From the NCBI RefSeq assembly GCF_023343835.1, contig NC_064435.1:80486134-80550133 (forward strand): a stretch of DNA of 64,000 bases. The letters are read 5' to 3'. This stretch comes from Lagopus muta. Taxonomy: Eukaryota > Chordata > Aves > Galliformes > Phasianidae. The notes under the pieces are model-generated. The model searched no databases. It was not told the origin of the DNA and saw only the letters and a program-made list of their open reading frames with translations. The first letter of the stretch is position 1. The number at the start of each line of letters is the position of its first letter. Positions 12,301 to 23,806 of this stretch are shown here, piece after piece. Made by a program: the position numbers and the translations under genes.

Positions 12301-13749
12301 TGGTTTGTGGCTGAAGAAAAGCATTCTAACCTTCTAAACCACTGTTAAACTAAACAGTCATGTATGAAATCTGATCTCCCATGTTAGTCTCTGACTCATC
12401 AAGACATAGGAATTGCAAGTCCCTAATCCTTAAAGTGGTAGAAAGTGTCTTTGCACTGGCATGGCTGTGTTGCAGTCACTGGAACGTCACTGCATCTTAC
12501 TCAACCCATTCAGTTCTTCTGAAGGGCAAGTTTTTCTGAAGACCCCTAAAAGGGCCTTATACCTGTAGATTTCATTAGAAGGAGTGCATAAACAGAGTTT
12601 AGGATCCTGTGTACTTTTTTTCCCCAGGGCTCAGCATTCTGTGTATCTTAATGATGTAATCATTGCCTAAATTTTATCGCTATTTTTAATCAGTGAAATT
12701 GGGCATTACTAATAAGTAACAATTTTTAAGAAAAAAAAAAAAAGATTTTTTTTTCTTTTGAAGTCTTCCAGTTGTAAAGTAGAAATTGGATGTATAAAAA
12801 GGAGCAAACTTAGGCTGTTATAATAAAATGGACACCAATTGGACATCCAGTTTTGATGGGGGTTTCTTGTTTTGTTTGTTTTTGTTTAGTATTTTAAATG
12901 GAAACTTCTAAATTTTCCAGCTGGCTCTGTTCAACATCTATGTGTTGCAGTAATTAAGTATTGTGACAGCTGAATTTCTATGAAAATCCCATCTGTTCCT
13001 GCATGAAAGAAAATACCAGGTATTTCATTAGGCTGGAAGAGTGAAGTTTTCCTCATATTTATGTGAAAGTCTATGTGTGAAGCAACATAAAAAGAAGAGA
13101 ATGCATAAAGGAAATTTCTTGCCCCTTTTAGGTTGAACATTCTCTGTTAATCCCAGGAGGAGGCAGAACATAGATCAACTTGCCAGATTCTTATGTCACC
13201 TTAGAAATTTTCTTGTTCCCATTCTGCTGTTTCTGAATTTGAAATCTTTTAGATGCGCTATTCCCACATGCACAGAAACATCTTATTTTAATGTGATTAT
13301 TATGAACAGTGATATTTTTTTCCTGCCTCTTGCCTTATTGGATTCATTGCTCTTCAGCAAGCTGATCTCATTGCCCAGTAGATCATGTTTGATGAGTGAT
13401 TCCATACTGGGATGCTCAATTTGTTATGGAGATGGGAGACTTGCCAGGAAGAGGCACATACTCCCAGAAGGTGGTTATCCACTGTGAGTCAAGATCAAAC
13501 TAAAAATTCAATTATTTATTGGAAAAAAGAAAAAAAGAAAAAAAGAAAAAAAAAAACCCTAGTGTTTAAATCTGGGTAGATACAATTAACATTAGAGTAC
13601 CCTTCAGGTGCTTGAAGAGTTTAAAAGAACTCCAAACATCTTGCTTTACAGGAAGCTAAAACAAGAGGCATCACACCGAAAGTGAGGTTAACAAGATGAT
13701 AACCTGTGAAAGACTGTGAATAGCCCCATCCATCAAAGCCTATATCAAT
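12301..13749. other. Non-coding DNA, nothing recognised
   Basis: No mobile element or coding domain recognised. It holds an A13 run at 12731-12743 followed by a T-rich stretch, and the A-rich repeat at 13523-13556. Confidence 0.55.
13523..13556. repeat. (GAAAAAAA)n A-rich microsatellite
   Basis: Runs of six to eleven A separated by single G bases, with a spacing of about eight bases. A-rich simple repeat. Confidence 0.9.
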
Positions 13750-13853
13750 TGCTCTGACCAACCCGATGTAGCTGTAGATGTCCCTATTCACTAAAGAGTA
13801 GTTGGACTTGATGGCCTTTAAAGATCCCTTCCAACTCAACGATTCAATGATAA
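13750..13853 (+). mobile_element. CR1 LINE, 3' tail fragment
   Basis: The end of this segment reads GTTGGACTTGATGGCC, then AAAGATCCCTTCCAACTCAA and CGATTCAATGA. This is the standard avian CR1 3' end with a slightly diverged octamer tail. The segment before it (GATGTCCCTATTCACT) fits the block that normally precedes the tail. CR1 elements are 5'-truncated non-LTR retrotransposons with a short tandem octamer instead of poly(A). No coding part survives. Confidence 0.85.
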
Positions 13854-14284
13854 GATCACCTGCACTACTTCATGAGTGCTTTGGTTTGTTTTCCCTTGGT
13901 TTACTTGTTTATCTTAGTTTTATGCTGGATGGAAAATGTAAAAGAAGGAACTCTTTCCCATTCAGGGCCAAGGAGTTGATATTCTTGATTTCTTCTTGTT
14001 GCTGATTTTAGTTTCAAAATCCTGCTAGCAAAGTTATGACGTTTGGCTCGTGCTGACTCTAAGCATCACTTCAAATATATTCTGCACAGTGAAAGCTAAC
14101 TACCAAAGAGTAAAGCCATGGTGGAACTGACCAACTTGCATTTGTTTTGAAGTTTTTTATCCTGAGGACTTGAGTGGGCATTGCTAACCAGAGTTATTTT
14201 GCTTTATATTTATAACCATATAATATATTGAGATCTACCTTGGTATGTTACTCAACGTGTCTTAACCTGATTACAGGTTAATTG

Positions 14285-14385
14285 TGGCTGGAGGTTATGG
14301 AATCAGTTGCCCAACAAAACTTCAAATGTGCAGTCGCTGCTGACATTTAAAAGCAGATTGAATGCATTAAAATGCTTGCTACATC
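14285..14385 (+). mobile_element. Possible ancient CR1/L3-like fragment
   Basis: The order GGAATCAGTTGCCCAACA, then a 'cagtcgctgctgacatttaaaagcagattgaatgc'-type block, matches the general layout of the CR1/L3 3' untranslated region (non-matching 'ggaat..attgcc', then 'tttaaaa.cagatt'). It is diverged and short, and no tail is visible. Confidence 0.3.
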
Positions 14386-15416
14386 TATTAGCTGAGTTCT
14401 GCCCTTAATTAATGAGGTATTATTGTATAGTTATTTGCCAAAAATTGAGGCAATTCCTACTTCCCAAAGCTCTTCTACTAAAAAGTACCCACAAAGAGAA
14501 ACAGATACAGAGGGAGGTCTGGTGAACTACACTACAGTAAGAAGTATATGATGGCAGCTATTTCTATTATCAGGGTGCATGTTTGCTTAAAGCATAGGCA
14601 CATAAATTGAGGACATCTTCATATCATTATGTATGCACCAGCAGCTAGCAATATCAACATGGCTGCGCTAGAGTATTTGACACCTTTCATCCTCTCCTTC
14701 CTACATTAATGAACTGCAACTGACGTAATCAGATGAATTTACTCTGAAGCCTTCAGTAATAGCTGTAGACCTACTGGTGTCTTTGAAGTGATCCTGAGAG
14801 TATACAAGTGGCCACCAAAACATTTCACTCCCATGAACTGCTTGATCATCCTTTCTAACCCATCTGCAGCGACTCCCTTTTACTCTTTCCTTGAGATACT
14901 GGTAAATATCTATGCTCACATTAAAGTTTAACATAAAACCTAGGAACAAATACACTTTTGCAAAATACTATTTCATTGCACCGAATGATAACGAAGACTG
15001 ACTTGATTTCTTTAAAAGATTTTGCATAGCAAGCTTCAGTCCATCAAGCCTCTGAATTTATTACATGAGATAGTCCAGGGTTGTCACAGGCCAATGGAAA
15101 ATATTCAAAAACAAGCAGTCAGTAGTTAGTTTTAGTGAATTCCTGACCAGGAGTGCTTGTTGAGTACACCACCATACAGTTGGATGTGATGAAGTGAGGC
15201 ACATAGTCCATGTAACTGTTCGACCATGCAATCTAACTCTTTCTGCCTCCTCTCTGAACATGCAGAAAATAATTTAATATTACAAGGATGTCTAGTTCTC
15301 TGTCTTCAGAACAACATCCTACTAATGAATACAGCTTCTGGTACATTTAGGTAAATTTTGATACTCCAGGATTAGCAAATAAACAGATTTACTCACTTTC
15401 ACAGGAAATAAATTTT

Positions 15417-15625
15417 CATTGTAGAAGAGATGGAAGAGAAGGAAAAATTGAAAGGAAAAGGTCTATATAGGAATTCAGATGAGTGGACAGTATGTATCTG
15501 ACAAAGGGCTGAGAAGGCACAAGTGACTGTAGAGGGATGAAAAGACATGAAAGAGAAAGGACTGGGGAAAGAAAAGGAGAAATGGAAAAATGATGAGAGT
15601 CCAAGAAGTTATGAAGAAATTTGAA
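15417..15625. repeat. Purine-rich low-complexity block
   Basis: The plus strand is strongly enriched in A and G, with recurrent GAAAGG, GGAAAAG and AGAGAAGG words and few pyrimidines. This skew removes stop codons on the minus strand and explains the 124-codon open frame there (15475-15849), which I do not call as a gene. Confidence 0.6.
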
Positions 15626-15685
15626 GAACCCAAAAGTTCTTCAAAAGTTTTGATATATGAAAAAAAACCTTTATAGTGCTGGCCA

Positions 15686-15704
15686 TTTTTTTTTTTTTTT
15701 TTTT
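15686..15704. repeat. T19 homopolymer
   Basis: A pure run of 19 T followed by CCC. Simple repeat. Confidence 0.95.
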
Positions 15705-16470
15705 CCCTCTGAGAAAAGTGTTCTATTATACAAACAGTCATTTTAACTGAACTTTTCATTGTACTTTGGATAGAAGTATTAGTTAAACCCTTTTGATATG
15801 CAAGGCAAACCAGGCACAGAAAGTCAGCAATAAATTCTAACTCTCCCATGGAGACAGGATTAGATCAACATATCCACAGATTCTTCCCTGTTTCTGTGAA
15901 TAGTTTCACTCTAAAAATTATATCTCTTTTTCATATCAACAGTAGCCAAGAAACAGTAACCCTGGTAACTTCATCTAGCTCAATATTTTGCTTTTTTTTC
16001 TAGCTTGAAAAAACCCTCAACAACATGTTGGAACATGGAAGAGGTTACTGTACAACAGAGCCTAAGGCTAGCCTTTGTGGGCAAGCTCTAGCTTAATCAC
16101 AGTGAGACAGATTAGAAGAAAAAAATCTAATTGGATGTGTTTTATTTAGTAATTTCATTTTGTTTTCAGAAGAGGGTTTCAGGCAAAGAAATAATGACAG
16201 CAATTTATTCGATTCACCCAATGAAATCTTTCAGATGGTATTAATAGACTGAAGTGATGTTTACACGTGTAGTTGAATGTATAGTTTCTAATGGAGACAA
16301 GCTCATTAGGTCAAGATTGCATGTCACTAGTTATTCTCCATCTAGATGTAGGCTACTGAGCTGGTTATTGCAAAAGCACAGGACTTTCACAATTGATAAC
16401 GTGGGCTGGAATTTCTTCAACAAACTGCCTTTCCTTGGGGAAGAGAGGAAAAAAACAACCTCTGATTTGT

Positions 16471-16471
16471 C

Positions 16472-16500
<29 letters not shown>
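16471..16500. repeat. (CAAAA)n microsatellite
   Basis: C-A6 then three CAAAA units and a final CAAAAAAA, followed by CCCC. It is the reverse complement of the array at 16811-16848. Confidence 0.95.
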
Positions 16501-16504
<4 letters not shown>

Positions 16505-16810
16505 GCAAAACAACAGAATAACTTTTGAGAAAGATTCAGTTTTGGTATATTTCCTTATTAAAGAATGATTTGGAACAGTTCTGAGGTCACCAAAATGCCC
16601 CTTTAGAATATTTTCAGGAAATCAATTCATTGTGAGTTTAAACTGACCTTCTCCCTCCTGTAATTCAAAACTGAAGTGAGAAAATATGAATACGTTGGTT
16701 GAATTGAATTTGCAGGGAGGTGTTTGATTTTTGCTTTCTTTGTTGTTGTTTTGGTTTTTTTAAGCTCCTTTCATTTTTTTTTTTTTTGTCAATTCAGAAA
16801 AACATCTTGA

Positions 16811-16815
16811 GTTTT

Positions 16816-16848
<33 letters not shown>
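16811..16848. repeat. (GTTTT)n microsatellite
   Basis: G-T9, then four GTTTT units and a final GTTTTTTT, followed by CCCCC. Inverted relative to the CAAAA array about 310 bp upstream. Confidence 0.95.
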
Positions 16849-16855
<7 letters not shown>

Positions 16856-18159
16856 CTACAGACCATGATCAATTTTCTTAACTTTCATGAACTTTTAGGA
16901 AAGAAAGAAGTATTTTCCTGGACTCTAGTAGTCTAGGCAGGAAACTTGTTTTCTATAAGTAGCAGTGCCATGTATGTAAAATATGCATGTCTTTCACAAT
17001 GTAGTCCATTCTGGCGTGTGGCCCATCGATAGATAACTATCAAATATGAGCTTGGGAATAAACAGATGAGGAAATTTTCTGCAATCTTGCATTGTCTCTT
17101 ACTTAAGTATTTTTTTCAGGTTATACTTATTTATTTCTGTATTAACTGAAGATTTATTTGCTCCATCAGCAGATGAAAAGAAATAGCCCTGTTCCATCTA
17201 GTATTGCACTGTATTATGCAGTGTATCTTTTCTAGGATTTAGCAAGCAATTAGAACTCTCTGTGTTTAGATGAGCCCTGTAAAATCTCTAGATTTGCATA
17301 GCCAACTGCACATGCCAGCAGTGCTTGCGTAATTCCTCATGGCTGTAAACCCAGGGAACTTGCATGGCAGCAGATGTTAAATGCTTCAGCAACCTCGCTT
17401 TGTTTGTGCAACAACTCCTTACATAGAAAATCCTGAAGATTGAAATTCAACGCCAGAGACAGTCCAAAAATGAACCTCGGTGCTTTGAGCAACCAGTTCA
17501 CGGGCATTTGGGCTAAACGTCTGCAGAGACTTTTCAGAACAGGATGACTTGGTGGGTAGTTCCAGTTCTTTGAAACTGTTACAACGTATGGCTGAAGATT
17601 TGGGATATTTCCACTCCAACAGGCTTTTCTGTATGTCATTTCAGATGAAGCAGCTGCGAGTTACTGTAAAGACAATAAGTTTTGATTGACCACAAAGTCA
17701 TGTTCATATACTAGCAGTGGTGCATGGTGCATTACTCTTGGCAGCCCACCGCCATTCTGTATGTATAGGGATACAGAAGCGCTTCTCAGCTGTTTGACCC
17801 AAACAAACCTTTTAGTTTTATGTCCAAGGACACACACAGACTTGTGTGCTTTCACTCCTGCAGTGCTCTTCACTCGTTTCTTCAGAGCAGAAATCCAGGT
17901 TGATAGGCCACAAGTAAGAAGTGGGTGACGGAAAACCACAGCTAAGGGGTGCTGCATGGTGATCTCCTGTCTCACAGCATAGGTGCAGGGTCAAGTAAAT
18001 TTGTCTTTTTTTATTCCCTTCCAGCTGGCTGCTTTTACAGCTGAAATATCTGTTGTTAGCTGCCAAAAGGAAATTCTTCTGTTTTGTGCTACTAAATACT
18101 GCTCTCCTACTTTTATTCTAGTCTTCAAGGCTGCCTAGTTTTCTCCCTATAAATTACAT

Positions 18160-18182
18160 ACTAGATAATTACATTATCTAGT
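18160..18182. repeat. Perfect inverted repeat, 10-bp arms
   Basis: Arms ACTAGATAAT and ATTATCTAGT are exact reverse complements around a three-base TAC centre. AT-rich palindrome with no evident function. Confidence 0.8.
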
Positions 18183-18257
18183 TCACTTTATATATATTCT
18201 CAAATTTCCTTTAGGTTGATAATCCCTCTCCATTTTGAAACTAAAAGGAATTAAAAA

Positions 18258-18575
18258 GAGGTTGTAACAAACTGGGAGTCAGCCTTTTCTCCCAGGTGAC
18301 AGAGATAGAATGAGAGGTAGCAGCTTTAAGTTGTCCCATTAGATGTTCAGGTTGGATATTAGGAAACAATTATTCTCAGAAAGAGAGTGAGGCAGTGGCA
18401 CAGGCTGCCCAGGGCGATGGTGGAGTCACTGTTACTGGAGGTGTTCAAGAAATGTGTAGATGTGGCACTGGGGGACATGGTTAGTGGGCATGGTGGGGAT
18501 GAGTTGACAGTTGGACTGGATGATCTTAATGCTCTTTCCCAACCTTAGTGATTCTATGATTCCATGTTTCTATGA
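18258..18575 (+). mobile_element. CR1 LINE, 3' UTR and tail
   Basis: Blocks in CR1 order: GTTGTAACAAACTGGGAGTC, TTCTCCCAGGTGACA, GGTTGGATATTAGGAAACA, CAGGCTGCCCAGGGCGATGG, GTGTAGATGTGGCACTGG, GTTGGACTGGATGATCTTAA and finally TGATTCTATGATTCCATG. This is the best-preserved tail in the window, about 320 bp, truncated at the 5' side and reaching the octamer end. It contains no reverse-transcriptase coding region and is not mobile by itself. Confidence 0.95.
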
Positions 18576-20338
18576 ATTTAGCATTGTATGCCGCTACTTC
18601 CCTTTTTTACCAGCTCCTTTTCTGCCTTATATCTTCTGCTAATCCCTATATCTCTAGTTTAAAAAAATTAAACTTCCTATATGTTACTGCATCAGTTGCC
18701 TTAGAGGACTTGACACAAACCTGCCACATTTCAGGAAGAAAATAATCAATTTTTAGAGGAAGATTAGCAGTCTATCTTTTGCTTCCCCTTTTTAATCAAC
18801 TCAAGCTAAATTTTATGCTATTTTCTGTCTGCTTCCATGTGTTTGCATACAACATTGGTCAGACTTACAGGTCTGTAATGGCCACTGAATTCCTCCTTTC
18901 ACTTTTCTTAACTGTAGCCCTAATCTCTGCACTTCTCTGCTCATACAGTATTGTACCTACTGTATGATAGAGGAATGTAAGAGTGAAAATCCAGGATAGC
19001 AAACATCCTGCAGCAGTTTTTTGTTTGTTTGTTTGTTTTGTTTTGTTTTTTTTGTGAAAAATTTCAAAGTAATCAGAAGGAACTTGTTGCACAACCCCTT
19101 CACAGGATCACATCATATACAAATAGTCCATTAAGCTAGTAATTGCATCACTGTGCTATTTTTATACAATAAGAATTCTCTACACAAAGGCAGCAAGGAT
19201 TTGTCTGTCCAAGTTTATTTTAATAACATGTGAAACAGAGGGACTTAGATGTTGGGGTATGTTATTAGCTGTGGTCTTGGTATCTGTAAATTGTACATTG
19301 TGTCAGCAAACTGGAAATAGTGTGCCTTTAACAGCTTACTAAGCAAATATTATTAGAGCAGCAAATAGAAGTTAAAAAAAGAAGAGTTAAGGAGAAATTA
19401 TTGTGATTCTTTTTTCAGGACTCAGAGGTTTATATGGGACTTACTTGGTGCAGAACTGTGAGATCATTAATGAGTGACAGCTGTGGGAAGCACACTGACC
19501 TAAGCAGTGGGTGCTGTTAGGTGCTGGGATGGCAGCCTGAACTCCTTGGTCACAGCTGTGGTTCTGGTCACGTGAATATGCACAATGTAAACTATAAGTA
19601 AAATGCATGTGGATTGCTATATATTGTCAGTTCAGTGTTCTTGATGATGCTGCATATAAGTCATCATTTATTTGGATGTTTAACATGATGAAATGGGCTC
19701 TAATTATAATGTGCTGAAAGAGTCAATGAAAATTTATTTGCTTTCTGCTTTCAATTTAGCTGGAGGCATTGGAAAAGAAATCCAGGAGGTGGAAAGAATT
19801 TGTTCAGTTACAGTAATGGTCTCATATATATTCTCCTAAAAATGTCCTTGTCCTTTCTTGGTCATTCAGGCCCTTTCCCAGCACAGCACAGCAACGCATG
19901 TTTGACCTTGACTATATGATAAGTCCTAGCAAGATCAGAGAAAAACTTGAAAATAAGTGTATGTTTGTACGTACTTTGGCTGAGTTTGGAGCTTGGCAGG
20001 TCCTGGTATTAGATTTTGTATTCAGTTGCTTCAATCGTGAGTCAGGCAGACCCATTTCACGTTAGTACCTTTTAACTTTTCCAGTTTGTCCTTATTTTTT
20101 CCCAGGCAGCAATTTCTAGATAAAATCCTCAAGTGACGCTCTTGTGCCCAGACTGTTTGCTGTCTGTTCCATGAAGTCATTTGCCAGCAGGCCCACCATA
20201 AAACTGTGCTGGGCTGTTTTTGTTTGGTTGTTCTTATAAATTTTCCTCAAAGTCACATCTTTTTGTGAATGCACGTGTAGTTGCCTTCTCTCACTTCAAG
20301 CTCTCTTTTATTGTTGATGGTTGTAATTTTCCTTTCAG
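18576..20338. other. Non-coding DNA, nothing recognised
   Basis: Apart from a TTTG/TTTTG microsatellite (19017-19054), no element or coding domain is recognisable. Confidence 0.55.
19017..19054. repeat. (GTTT)n/(GTTTT)n microsatellite
   Basis: Four GTTT-type units pass into GTTTT units and a T8 run. This is the third GTTTT/CAAAA-type array in 2.6 kb. Confidence 0.95.
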
Positions 20339-20990
20339 CTTCTTGTAGCTTCGCTGTGTTTGTGTTCTTCTTCTCTGCATCTTACCTCTTTCAGTGCTCC
20401 TTCCAGACCAGTTCCAACGATATGCATAATATCCAAATTATTTCCACTGCCAATTCATGAGTTGTATCCTCGCTCTGTTAGAATCCAGTTGTGTGTGAGA
20501 GTAGGCTGCAGAAAGAAGCCACGCTTCTTTTACAGGGCTCTTTGCAGGGTGGAATTAAATCGCTTGATTCTGAGCCTTCTGAGCTCAGCCAAAATTTCTC
20601 TCCCTGGAGCAGCATTGACGCAGGTGGTGTGGTGAGGGAGGACAGGGGAGAAGGTGGGTTGCTGAGCCAGAGGGCAGGAAGAGAGAATGGGCTGGAGGAA
20701 CAGCTCCAGAAAAAAATGTGGGTACTTTCCACCAGAAAGCTGGCATCTCACCAGGCAGTCCTCAGATCTGCTGGGAGAGGATATTGCTGTTTCCATTCCT
20801 GCTGCAGGGTGCTTTGGCTCCCAGGTATTGCCAGATCATTTCCAGAGTTACGGCAAAGAAATATTCATATAAACTGATCTGAGAGGCAAAAAAATCCTTC
20901 ACTTTGTGTGTGTGACCTGTGGTGAAGTTTAAATCAGCTTCGCAAAGTGAATCTTTCATCCTACTGTTTTAAATAAATAAAGAAAGCTTC

Positions 20991-20994
<4 letters not shown>
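20339..20994 (+). other. Possible 3'-terminal exon or retrocopy (speculative)
   Basis: Seen: a pyrimidine tract ending TTTTCCTTTCAG at 20338 could be a splice acceptor, and a second acceptor-like CTTCTTTTACAG lies near 20536. Two overlapping AATAAA signals at 20972-20977 and 20976-20981 lie 14-23 bases before a pure A38 tract, the spacing of a mammal- or bird-type polyadenylation site. The interior is more GC-rich than its flanks. It has plus-strand open frames of 91 and 128 codons without a domain I recognise. Either a terminal exon of an unknown transcript happens to be followed by genomic A's, or a polyadenylated RNA was copied back into the genome. I could not find target-site duplications by eye. 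Confidence 0.3.
20972..20981 (+). terminator. Overlapping AATAAA polyadenylation signals
   Basis: AAATAAATAA followed by A gives two overlapping AATAAA hexamers. They stand just upstream of the A38 tract. The signal is common by chance in AT-rich DNA; its position is what makes it worth noting. Confidence 0.4.

Positions 20995-21032
<38 letters not shown>
20995..21032. repeat. A38 homopolymer
   Basis: Thirty-eight consecutive A, the longest homopolymer in the window, ending at GGGGCATT. It could be a retrotransposed poly(A) tail or a plain slippage-expanded A tract. Confidence 0.95.
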
Positions 21033-21035
<3 letters not shown>

Positions 21036-23685
21036 GCATTAGAAAACACCCTCCAGCCAGGCTTTTTTCAATATTCCTTCTACTTATAACTTTTTTTTGT
21101 GAGAAATGACCACTATTTTGCCAAGCATTCATTAGTGCTTTTAATTATGCATACTGGCATTTTATGCAATTTGTTTGGTTAACTATTAGCAGGCATTTCT
21201 GCTGTTTCAAAGAAATGGATTCTAACTGAAGGTGTCTGATCCCGTTGTCTACAAGTGTGCATTGTGGCATCCAATTTTACTTTTTGTTTCTTTATGAAAT
21301 TCAGATAGAAATTGCACGCAAATAAAACAAAACTGACAGCACTGTTTGGGCAAAGTTGGATCCACAGAGAGTGTGTGAAACTTCAGTTGTCAGCCTAAAC
21401 ATGGGCCAAACTTTCTAAGTCTGTTGGCTTCTTTGGGCTTTTTTTCTGTAGAGAGTTGTATCATATACACCCATCCACATAATACAAAAAAGAATTAAAA
21501 TATATAACCAATGATAAGAGAATAAGCTCATAAAATACACATTTGCCTTTCTTGTTTCCTCTCTAAACACCTGAATGATATTTTCTGCTCCTTGTGTTTC
21601 CTGCAGTTGTTGTGACTCTCCTCCCAGCATTATGTACTGCAGTGAGCGCTTGGTGCTTGTGTAGATGGAACAAATGACCACAGGATGGGGTCTGCCCCAC
21701 AAAGATGCCAACCAGGATGAGATCTTTATACTTCTTTGCAAGCCAACACAACTGTTCCTACTGGGACCATTTTGCCTTTAAGTTGGTAGCATGCCATACA
21801 TTTACAGCCACATGATGCCTCTTTCTCAACTCACCATCCTTAGGTGTATATTCTATTGAATGCTCAGGTTATTCATATCCATTTGCAGTACTTATTAACT
21901 GTAGCCTCTGGAAATGATCTGCTGTTCGCGAACTGGGTTTAGAACTTCAGCCGCTTTCATGTTCTGTGTACACAATATATTATTATAAGCTTTCCTGAAA
22001 TGTCTTCTCTCTGAAAATTTCTATCTGTGGTTAGTCTTCCTCAGAACTGGAGCACTATCATTTCAAGTTCAGCCTACAGTTTATTATAACTCCACAATCC
22101 TTTTTTGAAGAACTGTTAACCAATTGTTCTGCATCCTATGGCAATAGACGTATATTTGTGCCAAAACCATAGTACTTTTTTCTTGTCTCTACTAAATTGA
22201 ATACTGTTTTTGCATACCACTTCTCCAATTTTCCTACAGGCGTGTGTGTTAATAAGAATAAAGCTGTCTCTCTAAATCAGCCTTAACCAAGTCATTTAAT
22301 GAAGGTCAAGGTTGTTTGAAATGAAGTCACAGGAGTCCAAAAGAGTGAATAGATGCAGATGCTCAAGAGCATAACTGTAGCACAGCAGATAAATTCATCA
22401 CAGCTCAAGTTATGAAAATGTCAACTCTAGGAATATTGTCTGCACAATTCTGGAAGTAAATATAAAGAAGTGTGTCACTATACCAATACACATAATTTAA
22501 ATTCCTCTTGTGCTAATAATTAAAATAATCAGAATTTGGTCATTTTGCAAAATAAGTGGCTTTTTAAAATGACCAGCATGCATAATTATATTTTTTACAT
22601 AGTTGCATACTTGCATACAATTTTTCAAGTGTGCCTTTATTTGGGTTTGCTCCACAATTTCCATTCTTCATTGTATATACACATATAAACATGAATTCCC
22701 ACTCAGTCTCATATTCACATCATTTCTCATTGTGAAGAAACAAAATGCATATATTTAAAAGTGCTAAAGGGATCATTGGAGTGACAATTACAGGTCAACC
22801 TTATTCAGCTTTTGTATGTACCTGCATATAATCTTGGTATTTATCTTCTGCTTACCAGTTAAAATGAGTATGGATAGTTTTCAATGTAGGAATTACTCAG
22901 GTACAGGCGGAGAGAAATTTTGCACATTTTTTACAAATATCTTCACCTACAGTGGGCCAGCTCTAATGAAAATATAAGACAAACACAACGCAGACACTGA
23001 TGAGGAACATTAGACCAACTTGGCATGCTAATGAAATCCTTTGGCTCTTTCCTCTCCCCTCTTAATTTTTCAAGTACACCTCATTGTAAACTACTCTGAT
23101 TGCTTGACTATTGGAACACTGTTAATGTCTTTTCTTTCCTCAGAGCCAAAGATTTTAAGGCTAGATATGAATCATGTTTTCCCATATGCATAGAACAAGC
23201 CATGGAGCCGCACAGTGCAATTTCTGCATCAAGCCCAGAGCAACTATTTGAACCCCAGCACCTTTTCAGAAAGCCAGCTGCAACTTCAAGCTGCAAGTGA
23301 CAGCAAGTCTATAGCATCCATGTGTAAACTGACCCTGGCATTGGATTCTGATCTGAATTTCTTTACCCTCAGCTCCAGAATGTAAGCTGTCCTTATGCTT
23401 TTTTTTTTTTTTTTTTTTTTTTTCCAACAGACTGTTAAACTAAGAAAATGTTGGCTAATGGAAAATTTCTAATGCTTTTCTCCATCAGTTTAAGCACTGC
23501 CACCCCACCTCTAGTCCCTCCTCCCCCAATAATTCAGTTATTATGTCTATAGCTAATCCATTAATTCATTTCATTTATTAGAAAAGATAAAAACACAAAA
23601 AGATTACAATGAATTTATGTTCTCTGCTACACCCAGCCCAACACCTACTCAGTCCAAGTTCTTGTACCAAATCTTACTTCTCTGT
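21033..23685. other. Non-coding DNA, nothing recognised
   Basis: AT-rich. It includes homeodomain/POU-like words around 21127-21175 and a T25 run at 23399-23423. A 66-codon plus-strand frame ending at 23300 follows an acceptor-like TTCTTTCCTCAG near 23142, but it has no recognisable domain and no clear donor. Confidence 0.5.
23399..23423. repeat. T25 homopolymer
   Basis: A pure run of 25 T followed by CCAACAG. No AATAAA on the opposite strand just beyond it, so there is no sign of a minus-strand retrocopy. Confidence 0.95.
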
Positions 23686-23806
23686 TCATAGAATCATATC
23701 ATAGAATCAAAGAATCATAGAACTGTTAAGGTTGGAAAAGACCTCTGAGATCATCAAGTCCAACCATCAATCCATTGCCACTATGCCCATTAAACCGTGT
23801 CCCTAA
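23686..23806 (-). mobile_element. CR1 LINE, 3' tail fragment
   Basis: Reverse-complement CR1 tail: TCATAGAATCATATCATAG with repeated AGAATCATAGAA octamers, then GTTGGAAAAGACCTCTGAGA, TCATCAAGTCCAACCATC and CATTAAACCGTGTCCCTAA. About 120 bp is preserved, with at least three tail octamers at the left edge. Non-coding and 5'-truncated. Confidence 0.95.

Larger units (their letters stand above)
14386..18257. other. Non-coding DNA with simple repeats
   Basis: No gene or dated element recognised. It contains a purine-rich, strand-asymmetric block (about 15417-15625), a T19 run (15686-15704), a CAAAA array (16471-16500), a GTTTT array (16811-16848) and a 10-bp palindrome (18160-18182). Overlapping short frames on both strands around 17337-18066 have no recognisable domain. 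Confidence 0.55.

Noticed and set aside
15475-15849. 124-codon minus-strand open frame
   Set aside because: Explained by the purine-rich plus strand and by poly-lysine from the T19 tract.
23142-23300. Possible last exon after TTCTTTCCTCAG
   Set aside because: No polyadenylation signal close by, only a weak donor, and the 52-codon frame matches nothing known.
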